This document shows, in pieces, positions 8,869 through 16,006 of a stretch of DNA of 23,413 nucleotides. Source of the DNA: an uncultured Bacilli bacterium (GTDB lineage: Bacteria; Bacillota_I; Bacilli_A; RF39; UBA660); assembly GCA_910584255.1 (NCBI GenBank), contig CAJTXV010000017.1:12934-36346 (forward strand), written 5' to 3'. A program made the position numbers and the translations under genes. The notes below the pieces were generated by a model. The model made no database searches and was not told where the DNA came from. It saw nothing but the letters and a program-made list of their open reading frames with translations. Position 1 is the stretch's first letter. Every line of letters starts with the position of its first letter.

Positions 8869-9260
8869 CCTTTTTTTTGTCCTTCTTCTACTTCTATCCA
8901 GGAATTATCATCTAGTGGTTTACTATCATATTGGTCAAATGGAATTTCTCGTGTAGAATCAGTATTACCGTGTACAATTTGAAATTTTTTATCTTCTAAG
9001 GCATAAGTTAATAATTCCAATTTACTTCCAATATTTTCAAAGTCAGTGGGTATATAATATATGTAAATTAGTCCGGAGTAAAAAGCATAGTATAGTTTTC
9101 TTAATCTCGTTAGGACTGTTGGATCAAATTCTGTAATTTTTCCTTCTAATATTGCCTTTTTATATAACTCTAATTTCTCCTTATTTTGTGATAGTTGATG
9201 ATAGAATACCGTTTCTTCCTTTAACTGGATTGAACCATCTAAGTCTTCATATTTATTCAT
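8844..9260 (-). CDS. N-terminal part of a split unknown protein (138 aa before stop)
   Basis: The start ATG at 9260 is preceded by GGTGA at about 7 bases. The first 130 residues look like genuine protein (LRKLYYAFYSGLIYIYYIPT, then SKPLDDNSWIEVEEGQKK). The last eight (GCMICFHY) come from reading past the A8 run in the zero frame and look spurious. The continuation is in the -1 frame (8557-8868). The cause could be a 1-nt indel in the homopolymer, a sequencing error, or programmed -1 frameshifting on A-AAA-AAA. It is the last gene of the repair/house-cleaning cluster, 20 bases after the yjjX stop. Function unknown. Confidence 0.6.
   Translation of the reverse strand: MNKYEDLDGSIQLKEETVFYHQLSQNKEKLELYKKAILEGKITEFDPTVLTRLRKLYYAFYSGLIYIYYIPTDFENIGSKLELLTYALEDKKFQIVHGNTDSTREIPFDQYDSKPLDDNSWIEVEEGQKKGCMICFHY
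8871..8878 (-). other. A8 slippery run at the frame junction
   Basis: On the coding strand the zero-frame codons are CAA-AAA-AAA-GGG. This contains the heptamer A-AAA-AAA, on which tandem lysyl-tRNAs can slip by -1 into the downstream open frame. GAAGGA lies one base before the run. That is closer than the usual stimulatory Shine-Dalgarno position for -1 slippage, so an ordinary indel is equally possible. Confidence 0.45.
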
Positions 9261-9280
9261 AATTATTTCACCATACCATC

Positions 9281-9829
9281 CTATTTTTTTATTTTGCTTT
9301 TATCATTCCATACATGATTTGTATGTTGCGTTAATGCCATAACAAAAGCCTCTTTCGTTAGATCAATTCTACTAATTACCTCACCTGTTAAAAAGTTAAT
9401 TCCACCTTTTCCACTTCTTAAGTCATGTTGTTTAAAAATATGGTCCATCACTTTACTTAAATCCGTTGCAATGATTTTTTCAACGTACTGATCTGGAACT
9501 GGAAAAGAAGAACTCGTTCCCCAACTTTCGTATCCATTCTTATCTTTAATTACTGCAATATTAGTAATCATCCATTTGCCTAATGAGTTAGTAATTCCTG
9601 ATTCTATCCCTAAAAAATACTCTGCTTCGATTCTATGATCTAGTGCATATTTCATTAGATTGTCTACTCTATTTCTAGCTCCTTTATAAATTTCATTGTT
9701 TAGGGGTTGTTCTCCTACGTTCGATGAGGTAGGAATACCTTCTATATCAAATTCATTAAAATAATGCTTTAGTGCTTCTTTAGCCCCTTCAATTTTACCT
9801 GGATTTTTTGTAGCAATTAGTATTTTCAT
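9281..9829 (-). CDS. yjjX: Inosine/xanthosine triphosphatase, YjjX/DUF84 family
   Basis: Hydrolyses non-canonical purine nucleoside triphosphates (ITP, XTP) so that they are not built into nucleic acids. The motifs fit the family: TKNPGKIEGAKEA at 7-19, QP at 41-42 after a Ser/Thr-rich loop, GAR at 50-52, GIESG at 74-78, and GGINFLTG at 142-149 followed by a conserved Arg. The length (182 aa) is normal. ATG at 9829 was chosen because AAGGAG lies 11 bases upstream; a GTG four codons earlier overlaps that site. It sits between the glycosylase gene (53 bases) and the split unknown gene (20 bases), all on one strand, which suits a nucleotide house-cleaning role. It belongs to the same broad ITPase superfamily as HAM1/RdgB, but the motifs favour YjjX. 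Confidence 0.85.
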   Translation of the reverse strand: MKILIATKNPGKIEGAKEALKHYFNEFDIEGIPTSSNVGEQPLNNEIYKGARNRVDNLMKYALDHRIEAEYFLGIESGITNSLGKWMITNIAVIKDKNGYESWGTSSSFPVPDQYVEKIIATDLSKVMDHIFKQHDLRSGKGGINFLTGEVISRIDLTKEAFVMALTQHTNHVWNDKSKIKK

Positions 9830-9881
9830 TTTATACTTCACTCCTTGTTTTTTTAATTCTTTATATAATTTTTACTTGTTA

Positions 9882-10631
9882 TTACTTAATCTCCTTAAAA
9901 CCATTTCTACTCCATAACCATAATGGTGTATGAATATCAATTGGTTTATGTTCTGTTCCTTTTAGTAGTTCATTCCAACGATTAATTACAATTATTTGTA
10001 CATCACTCCTATTTAATTCCTCTTCTGTAATCAAACCTAATCTATAGGTAGCTTTTACTACATGTGTATCAGGAGCGACAGTCAATTTTTCCATATTTTT
10101 ATACTTTCTATCTGTATACTGATAGATTACATATAACCAATAATTACAAATTTTAGTTCCTGATAAATAAGGAAATTTTTTCTTATTTTCTTTTTGTATA
10201 AAATCACGAATTTTATCTACATCATTATCTAATGAATCGAATAGTTTTCGAATATCTCCATCAAACAGTTCTACAAATGTATTACATAGTGATAACCATA
10301 TTTCCGTTTGTTTTTGTTTCTGTAAAGCTACTTTATATTTTGTTAAGGCGTACTGTACCTCTTCAAAACTTTTACTTAAACATACTTTTGGTTCAAATAC
10401 AAATCTAGTTTCTTCATCATAATAAGTTTTATTGGCATTTTCCCATAATGTATAAGAGTTTCTTTGATAATTTAGAGCCATGGGTAATGTAAAATACAAG
10501 TAGTTTTCCATGGAACTTCTTGGAAGGCTAGGATTTTCATCCTCTGGCATAATCTCTCCACCCAATTCTTTCTTTTGATACATATCTATTAGTTTTTCAA
10601 CTTTCTTTAAAATTTGATTTCTATTAAGCAT
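9882..10631 (-). CDS. Putative HhH-GPD-like DNA glycosylase (249 aa)
   Basis: The central stretch FPYLSGTKICNYW (153-165) aligns by eye with the helix-hairpin-helix of endonuclease III (LPGVGRKTAN), and APDTHVVKATYRLGL (186-200) aligns with its VDTH-x-x-R-x-x-RLG segment. By this reading Lys160 would be the Schiff-base lysine of a bifunctional glycosylase/lyase and Asp188 the catalytic aspartate. There is no four-cysteine iron-sulfur cluster at the C-terminus, and the N-terminal 140 residues are unlike EndoIII or MutY. It could be an AGOG-like or uncharacterised branch. RBS AAGGGG lies 6 bases before the ATG. Its neighbours exonuclease III and YjjX support a DNA-repair role. Assignment to the superfamily is an inference from motifs. 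Confidence 0.55.
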   Translation of the reverse strand: MLNRNQILKKVEKLIDMYQKKELGGEIMPEDENPSLPRSSMENYLYFTLPMALNYQRNSYTLWENANKTYYDEETRFVFEPKVCLSKSFEEVQYALTKYKVALQKQKQTEIWLSLCNTFVELFDGDIRKLFDSLDNDVDKIRDFIQKENKKKFPYLSGTKICNYWLYVIYQYTDRKYKNMEKLTVAPDTHVVKATYRLGLITEEELNRSDVQIIVINRWNELLKGTEHKPIDIHTPLWLWSRNGFKEIK

Positions 10632-10660
10632 ATGAATCCCCTTAAATTATTACTTTTTTA

Positions 10661-11362
10661 TTATAAATATTTACTATCTGCGAGATATTTTAGTACTTCT
10701 GTTCTCGGCAAGGATTGTGATTTTTCTTTTTGTTCTTTTGTAATATTTACAGCCGATGCTCCTTTATGTCCACCACCACCATGCTCATTGGCAACTTTAT
10801 TTACATCAAAGTCTTCATCGATAGAACGATATGATTTTTGTCCAAATTCACCTTTATCTAGTGCCACTACTATTAAATATTTAATTTTTTGTGGATTTTT
10901 ATTTTCCTTAATATATTCTGCTAGTTCATTGCGATATTCGTAGGGAGCAAATACAATTCCAAACTTATGATTATTTTCATCTTTCATATATTCCATGGAT
11001 AATATAATCGACTGTAAGATATTTTCATATTCCTCTTTCTTATGCTGAATTCGTTCTTTTTCTTTCTCAGTAAATTTGAAGGAATTCATAGAGTCTAATC
11101 GTTTCGATATTATGGTTCGTAGATATCCTTCTTTTCCTAAGGCATTCAGTAGAATTGCTAAATCATGAGCTTTTTGTCCCATATGCCCTGCTTGTTTCCA
11201 TTCCCAAGTGTCTTCTAATCTAGTAAGTTCTACAAATTCATCTAATGCCTTACTTTGATGGATTGCATGATTCTTTACTAAGTATTCATAGAATAAATCT
11301 GTTCCACACCTTTTACCTTTCTCGTCTTTATCCACAATTTTAGTGAATGAATACTTATCCAT
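10661..11362 (-). CDS. C-terminal part of a frameshifted DHH/DHHA1 phosphoesterase
   Basis: The open frame begins at an internal Met, but the same frame reads upstream as HHKKSLDDQ, the HH of a DHH motif. Near the end is HGGGGHKGAS, the glycine-rich motif of DHHA1 domains, which bind the nucleic-acid or nucleotide substrate. Together with the fragment at 11278-11652 it makes a protein of about 330 residues, close to NrnA-type oligoribonucleases/pAp phosphatases. There is no credible ribosome site before the Met at 11362. The family acts on nano-RNA, pAp or cyclic dinucleotides; the exact substrate here is unknown. As sequenced, this part lacks the metal-binding N-terminal half. Confidence 0.6.
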   Translation of the reverse strand: MDKYSFTKIVDKDEKGKRCGTDLFYEYLVKNHAIHQSKALDEFVELTRLEDTWEWKQAGHMGQKAHDLAILLNALGKEGYLRTIISKRLDSMNSFKFTEKEKERIQHKKEEYENILQSIILSMEYMKDENNHKFGIVFAPYEYRNELAEYIKENKNPQKIKYLIVVALDKGEFGQKSYRSIDEDFDVNKVANEHGGGGHKGASAVNITKEQKEKSQSLPRTEVLKYLADSKYL

Positions 11363-11652
11363 TTGATCATCGAGGGATTTTTTATGATGGTAAATACTTT
11401 TACTTTTTCCTTGAGTTTGGAGTTTTCTACCATTTCTAGAGATGGATTATATAAGGCTAAATCCGTAATATATATCTTATGATATTTTTCTAATTTCCCT
11501 GATTCTAAATATTCTCTAAAAGTTTTTTCTAGTTCCTCAACGTTAGGCATCAACACATAATCTACTTTATCAAATGCAATTTTAGAAAGAATAACAGCGT
11601 TTAGACCATCGATATCACTTTCATGACTGAATATCAAATTTTTTTCACTCAT
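11278..11652 (-). CDS. N-terminal part of a frameshifted DHH/DHHA1 phosphoesterase
   Basis: The start is the third of three consecutive ATG codons, 7 bases after AAGGAG. SHESDIDGLNA carries the DxDG metal motif (Asp13, Asp15) and YITDLALYNP the second conserved Asp region. The frame then runs KVKVF and should continue DHH. The sequence reads TTT-ACC-ATC, but adding one G between 11391 and 11392 gives TTT-GAC-CAT-CAT (F-D-H-H) and joins the downstream frame exactly. The tail after residue 87 (TIIKNPSMIKW onward) is therefore out of frame. As it stands the gene is inactive, unless the lost base is a sequencing error. It follows exonuclease III by 45 bases. Confidence 0.6.
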   Translation of the reverse strand: MSEKNLIFSHESDIDGLNAVILSKIAFDKVDYVLMPNVEELEKTFREYLESGKLEKYHKIYITDLALYNPSLEMVENSKLKEKVKVFTIIKNPSMIKWISIHSLKLWIKTRKVKGVEQIYSMNT

Positions 11653-11697
11653 CATCATTCTCCTTATCATAACCATAGTTTTTAAGTTTTTTTCTTT

Positions 11698-12441
11698 TTA
11701 TATTTCAACTTCCACTATGTAGGGACAGTGATCAGAACCCATTTGTTCTTTTATATATTTTACACTTTTTATATTTTTTTCCAAAGTATTTGTGATAAAT
11801 ATATAGTCAATTCTCCACCCCATATTTCTTTCTCTTGCATTAAATCCATTGGGCCACATAGAGTAAATATCTCCTTTTTCTTCTAAAACTCTAAAACTAT
11901 CTACAATTCCTAAGCTTAATAATTCATCTATTTTAGCACGTTCTTCATAAGAGAACATATTGTTGTTATAATTTGTTTTATAATTTTTAACATCGATTTC
12001 TTTATGTGCTATATTAAAATCAGTACAGATGATTACATTTTTATCTAGCTTTTTAATTAATTTTAGTAGTTGATTAATTACTGCAAATTTATAGGGATGA
12101 TTTTCCTTTTTTCTACCGCCATGCGGAATATAGATATTGATTAAAATAAATTTTTCATATTCTAGTAAGAGAAATCTTCCTTCTTGATCTAGTCGATTTA
12201 AATCCATATTCTTTTTTACAGACAAAGGCATTTCTTTTGTAAAAACCATGGTTCCACTATAGCCTTTTTTCTCTGCAAAATTATAATAACAGTGATATCC
12301 ATATTCATTTAAAACAGGATGATTCATTTTGATTTCTTGCAAGCAAATAATATCAGGGTTGTTTTTCTGAATTAGTTCCTTTATACTATTTGTTTTTTCA
12401 CAACTTCGGTAACCATTAACATTCCAAGTAATGATTCTCAT
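11698..12441 (-). CDS. xth: Exodeoxyribonuclease III / AP endonuclease
   Basis: Cuts DNA at abasic sites and has 3'-repair exonuclease activity in base-excision repair. All family-1 AP-endonuclease landmarks are present: TWNVNG (5-10, Asn7), LQEIK (34-38, Glu36), NIYIPHGG (102-109, Tyr104), DFNIAHKEID (141-150), GWRIDYIF (208-215) and SDHCP (236-240, catalytic Asp-His). Residue 107 is His where most relatives have Asn. The length of 247 residues is normal. GGAGGT lies 8 bases before the ATG. It is the first gene of a five-gene minus-strand cluster with the DHH phosphoesterase, the HhH glycosylase and YjjX, which makes functional sense because AP sites left by a glycosylase are its substrate. 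Confidence 0.92.
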   Translation of the reverse strand: MRIITWNVNGYRSCEKTNSIKELIQKNNPDIICLQEIKMNHPVLNEYGYHCYYNFAEKKGYSGTMVFTKEMPLSVKKNMDLNRLDQEGRFLLLEYEKFILINIYIPHGGRKKENHPYKFAVINQLLKLIKKLDKNVIICTDFNIAHKEIDVKNYKTNYNNNMFSYEERAKIDELLSLGIVDSFRVLEEKGDIYSMWPNGFNARERNMGWRIDYIFITNTLEKNIKSVKYIKEQMGSDHCPYIVEVEI

Positions 12442-12473
12442 TTCTAGTTACCTCCATTCATGTTATATATTTT

Positions 12474-12482
12474 ATTATATCA
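12474..12482 (-). promoter_or_regulatory. Extended -10 promoter of the exonuclease III cluster
   Basis: On the minus strand the sequence reads TGATATAAT, a perfect TATAAT with the TGn extension, about 30 bases before the ATG at 12441. No convincing -35 is seen at 16-18 bases, as is usual for extended -10 promoters. A second TATAAT lies at 12490-12495. The rest of the 12442-12608 gap is plain AT-rich sequence. Confidence 0.5.
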
Positions 12483-12608
12483 TGTTTTTATTATAAATAG
12501 TAGAAGTCCATAGAAAGCATTTTCTAAATCTATATTTGATATTTAGCTTATTTTTACTTTATTATAATGGATGGTTGACACTTTACTTTTAATTTTTTCG
12601 TCCTATGA

Positions 12609-12638
12609 TTGAATGTATTCATTTATCTATATTATAAT
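12609..12638 (+). promoter_or_regulatory. Promoter of the hydroxyacyl-CoA dehydrogenase-like gene
   Basis: TTGAAT (12609-12614), an 18-base spacer, then TATAAT (12633-12638). The ATG at 12685 follows after a leader of about 40 bases. A stronger -35 (TTGACA) occurs at about 12573 but has no TATAAT at a proper distance. Confidence 0.5.
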
Positions 12639-12684
12639 GAAATTGATAAATCATAAGTGTTTTTATTTAGGGAAGGAAGATGAT

Positions 12685-13650
12685 ATGAAAATGGAAAAAA
12701 TCAAAAAAGTATCTTGCGTTGGTGCAGGAGTCATTGGGTATAGCTGGGCTTTATATTTTTCTTTGAAAAAATTAGATGTTACAGTCTATGATATTTCGGA
12801 TGAAAGCTTAGAACTTGCTAAAAAAAGAGTACATGATAGTCTAGGTTCTCTCATTCAAAATCAAGTAATAGATGAAAATGAAGGAAGAGAAATTGAGACT
12901 AGAATTGTTTATACTACCTCAATTGAAGAAGCTGTATCAGATGTTCAATTTATCGTGGAATCTGTACCTGAAGATTATGACATTAAAAGAAATCTTGTAA
13001 AAGAAATGGAAACATTTACAAGTAATGAAACAATTATTGCGAGTTCTACATCTGGTCTTTTAATTACAGAAATTGCAAAAGATGCAAAATATCCAGAGCG
13101 TTTTATTGGTGCACATCCTTATAATCCACCCCACTTGATTCCACTTGTAGAAATTACAAAGGGAGAAAAAACGAGTGAAGAAGTAGTTACTACTGCCAAG
13201 GAGTTTTATATTTCAATCGATAAAGAGCCCGTCGTTTTACAAAAAGAAGCATTGGGATTTATTTGTAATCGTATTCAAATGGCACTATACCGAGAGGTTT
13301 GCGATTTAGTATCCCGTGGAGTTTGTAGTGTCGAGGATGTAGATAAGGCCGTTACTTATGGTCCTGGTCTTCGTTGGGGAATTATGGGTCCTTCTTTAGT
13401 ATTTCAATTGGGTGGAGGAGAACATGGAATTGCTGGACTACTTCAACACCTAGGACCTTCTATCAATTTATGGCTCCAAGATATGGCAGATTTTAAAGAA
13501 TTTCCAAAAGAGTTTGGTCCCATTGTACAAAAAGGTGTCAATGAGGAAATTAAAAATCGACCTCCTGAAATTGGAAATGATGATTCCTCTTTAGCAGAAT
13601 ATCGGGATAAAATGTTAATTGAAATGTTGAAGTTACATAATAAATTATAG
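12685..13650 (+). CDS. 3-hydroxyacyl-CoA dehydrogenase family protein (lambda-crystallin/L-carnitine dehydrogenase-like)
   Basis: NAD-dependent oxidation of a 3-hydroxy group. The N-terminal Rossmann fold has GAGVIG (13-18) and an acidic residue after the second strand (VYD, 34-36), favouring NAD over NADP. ASSTSGL (119-125) and GAHPYNPPHLIPLVEI (142-157, His144 catalytic) match the short, monofunctional members that act on free substrates such as L-gulonate or L-carnitine; the NPP-x-x-IPLVE form is typical of these. GFICNRIQ (191-198) opens the C-terminal helical domain. The length is 321 residues. ATG at 12685 was preferred because GGAAGG lies just upstream; the longer reading would start inside the promoter. 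It is a single gene with its own promoter and terminator. The substrate cannot be told from the sequence. Confidence 0.85.
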   Translation: MKMEKIKKVSCVGAGVIGYSWALYFSLKKLDVTVYDISDESLELAKKRVHDSLGSLIQNQVIDENEGREIETRIVYTTSIEEAVSDVQFIVESVPEDYDIKRNLVKEMETFTSNETIIASSTSGLLITEIAKDAKYPERFIGAHPYNPPHLIPLVEITKGEKTSEEVVTTAKEFYISIDKEPVVLQKEALGFICNRIQMALYREVCDLVSRGVCSVEDVDKAVTYGPGLRWGIMGPSLVFQLGGGEHGIAGLLQHLGPSINLWLQDMADFKEFPKEFGPIVQKGVNEEIKNRPPEIGNDDSSLAEYRDKMLIEMLKLHNKL

Positions 13651-13652
13651 AA

Positions 13653-13690
13653 AAAAAGATAGTTAAGTTTTCATTCTTATCTATCTTTTT
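13653..13690. terminator. Bidirectional intrinsic terminator
   Basis: A 15-bp stem (13653-13667 with 13676-13690) with one T-T mismatch and an 8-base loop. A-rich on the left and T-rich on the right, so it works for both converging genes. Confidence 0.8.
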
Positions 13691-13705
13691 GTTTTCATTT
13701 TATAT

Positions 13706-14626
13706 TTATCCCATGACCTGACCGCCATTGTTATGGATGACTTGCCCTGTCATATAGCTGGAATCATCGGATGCTAGAAAAACAAAGGTTGGTGCTAATT
13801 CGTATGGCATTGCCCCTCTTGCCATCGCTGCATCTGCTCCTAGAGATGGAATTTTTTCTTTTACCCAACAAGAGGGTTGCAGTGGTGTCCAAAAGAATCC
13901 TGGTGCAATTGCATTCACTCGAATATTTTGTAACGCTAGATTTCTAGCAAGAGATCTTGTAAATCCAACAATGGCGCCCTTTGTTGTAACATAATCCATG
14001 AGCTGTGGATCTCCATAAAAGGCAGTTACTGATGTTAAATTAATAATGGAAGATCCTGGTTTTAGGTGTGGTAAGACCTCTCTTGTCAAATAAAACATTC
14101 CATAAATATTTACTTTCATTGTTCGATCAAACTGCTCATCACTAATGGCACTTAAACTATCTTGTTGATATTGCACTCCTGCATTGTTCACTAATACATC
14201 TATTTTTCCAAATCTTTTTAGTGTCTCTTCTACAATATATTTAGAGAATTTTCGGTCACTAATGTCCCCTGATAATAACATACACTCTCCACCGAGAGAT
14301 TCAATATAGTTCTTCGTAAATTTTGCATCTTCATGCTCGTCATAATAAGGAATTACTACTTTTGCGCCTTCCTTTACAAAAGCAATAGAGGCCGCTCTAC
14401 CTAGACCACTATCTCCACCTGTAATAATGATTACCTTATCTTTTAGCTTTCCACTACCTTGATAGTTCGGATTATCAAATATTGGCTGTGGAGTCATCAT
14501 GTATTCCATTCCTGGTTGCTTTTTTTGATGCTGTTCTGGTGCCATTATCTGATATTCTTTTACTTGTAATCCTGTTTTGTCATAGTAGTTATAGCATTGA
14601 TTCCCAAAACAATAGTCAAAATTCAT
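13706..14626 (-). CDS. SDR-family oxidoreductase, GSP39/YhxC-like
   Basis: NAD(P)-dependent short-chain dehydrogenase. TGGDSGLG (69-76) is the nucleotide loop, GDISD (120-124) and NNAG (147-150) follow, and the catalytic set is Ser199, Tyr212 and Lys216 (YVTTK). RVNAIAPGFFWT (236-247) is the usual segment after the active site. The 60-residue N-terminal extension, with PGMEYMMTPQP and the TGGDSG variant, is the mark of the Bacillus general-stress protein 39 group (YdaD, YhxC, YhxD). RBS AAGGAGG lies 7 bases before the ATG. It is a single gene downstream of the N-terminally anchored membrane protein, 95 bases away. The substrate is unknown; relatives are linked to stress. Confidence 0.88.
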   Translation of the reverse strand: MNFDYCFGNQCYNYYDKTGLQVKEYQIMAPEQHQKKQPGMEYMMTPQPIFDNPNYQGSGKLKDKVIIITGGDSGLGRAASIAFVKEGAKVVIPYYDEHEDAKFTKNYIESLGGECMLLSGDISDRKFSKYIVEETLKRFGKIDVLVNNAGVQYQQDSLSAISDEQFDRTMKVNIYGMFYLTREVLPHLKPGSSIINLTSVTAFYGDPQLMDYVTTKGAIVGFTRSLARNLALQNIRVNAIAPGFFWTPLQPSCWVKEKIPSLGADAAMARGAMPYELAPTFVFLASDDSSYMTGQVIHNNGGQVMG

Positions 14627-14721
14627 ATACTTCCTCCTTAGGATAATATATGCTTTAGGGTCGAAATAATTTATATTTCATACATGAAAATAGAGGTTAT
14701 ACACCTTAAATAATTCTTTTA

Positions 14722-15903
14722 TTATTTCTTTCCTTCATTTCTCTCAATTCTTTTTTGTACAGATTCTTCTAGTAGGCTTTCACACATGGAATCTATTGTT
14801 CTATCCTTTGCATATTCTATTCTTCCAAATAATTCTTTGTTGCGATTCATATATTTAATACCACTAAAGTGAATGATCGTATTTTTTGGAAAATCAAATT
14901 CTGTTTCTTCTGTTACATAAGTAATCGAATTGATATGAGGAAAATTCCTTCCACTAATGCTTGAAAACTTTACATATAAACTAGGATTAGGAGAAGTGAT
15001 TTTTATTTTTTCTAGTTGATTTGGCTTATTACAAGGCATGTCATAGTTATAAAATATAAATTCTATTTCTTCTGTGCTTTCATTTAATGATATATCAAAG
15101 TTAAGATGCTCCTGATAAAGTGATCTACTACAAATTTGTATTTTTCTAGAACAAAGTTTTGGTAGTAATTCTAGACTTCTTTCATCACTATCTGTTATTA
15201 TACTGATACTACCTATTTCTTTTCTAGTATTAGCTAAAAATTCGAGGCATTCTGTAGAATTACTCTCAATGGTAATATGACTATCTTTTAAATTGTCTGC
15301 TTTTAGCCATGCAAACAATTGATCATTCAGTGCATCTTGCTTAATATCAATATATAAGGGGTTAAGGTTCTCAAGTATTTTATAAGGAAAGTTATCCTGA
15401 CAATCTTCTATTACAACTTCTATAATCTCTTGACTTATATTTCTATCACATATATCACGTGTGGTAGGTGCAAGGATGTCTAATTTTGATAAATCAATTT
15501 CATCTCCTAAATTTAGAAAATACAAGGAATGAATTTTTTGTTTTGATAGGATATAATTTATTTTTTCATATAATGATTCTGATATTTGAATTTCTCCTAA
15601 ATCATTTTCTGGTCTTATAATATATAGTTGCGGACTATTGTAATCACTTAATTCTGCAGCATAGTCTATGTTAAATAACAATTTCCCCATAAAATATTTG
15701 TTCAAGTCTTCTATGGAATTTATATTCTCTATCTCTTCTAAGTCTTCTAATTGGTTTTTTGTATTCGTTAGTTCCCATTCTAACTGTTTTATTGCCTTCT
15801 CAGATTCTCTCTTTTCTTTTACGAAATATAGACTACCACCTAGTGATATACTACTCACTAAATAAAAGGCTGCTGTATAAAATTGATATTTTTTTATTTT
15901 CAT
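14722..15903 (-). CDS. Single-pass membrane protein with coiled coil, unknown function (393 aa)
   Basis: Not recognised. Residues about 8-28 (FYTAAFYLVSSISLGGSLYF) form one membrane segment after a basic N-terminus, an N-in signal anchor. Residues about 30-60 look like a coiled coil rich in Glu, Lys and Leu. The rest is predicted to be outside the cell and shows strands spaced by about 25-30 residues (HSLYFLNLGD, NPLYIDIKQD, DSHITIESNS, IGSISIITDS, RKIQICS), which suggests a degenerate leucine-rich or beta-solenoid fold. Several Cys residues are present. ATG at 15903 was chosen for AAAGAG at 8 bases; a GTG three codons earlier overlaps that site. It has its own promoter. Confidence 0.75.
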   Translation of the reverse strand: MKIKKYQFYTAAFYLVSSISLGGSLYFVKEKRESEKAIKQLEWELTNTKNQLEDLEEIENINSIEDLNKYFMGKLLFNIDYAAELSDYNSPQLYIIRPENDLGEIQISESLYEKINYILSKQKIHSLYFLNLGDEIDLSKLDILAPTTRDICDRNISQEIIEVVIEDCQDNFPYKILENLNPLYIDIKQDALNDQLFAWLKADNLKDSHITIESNSTECLEFLANTRKEIGSISIITDSDERSLELLPKLCSRKIQICSRSLYQEHLNFDISLNESTEEIEFIFYNYDMPCNKPNQLEKIKITSPNPSLYVKFSSISGRNFPHINSITYVTEETEFDFPKNTIIHFSGIKYMNRNKELFGRIEYAKDRTIDSMCESLLEESVQKRIERNEGKK

Positions 15904-15930
15904 TAGCTTCACTCTTTCTCACTTTTATCT

Positions 15931-15958
15931 ATTATAATACAAAATCTATCTTTATCAA
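15931..15958 (-). promoter_or_regulatory. Promoter of the 14722-15903 gene
   Basis: On the minus strand TTGATA (15953-15958), a 16-base spacer, then TATAAT (15931-15936), about 27 bases before the ATG at 15903. This separates the gene from the t6A operon upstream. Confidence 0.65.
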
Positions 15959-16006
15959 GTGTATTTTTCCTAATCGGAAATATCAAAAAAAAGAAAGCTA
16001 TTTTTC

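Noticed and set aside
12573..12605. TTGACA at about 12573 as the -35 of the dehydrogenase gene
   Set aside because: No -10 lies at 16-18 bases; the nearest TATGAT is about 23 bases away.
15959..16006. Terminator after the 16007-16534 gene
   Set aside because: There is a T8 run on the minus strand, but only a weak 4-5 bp stem before it, so it was not listed.
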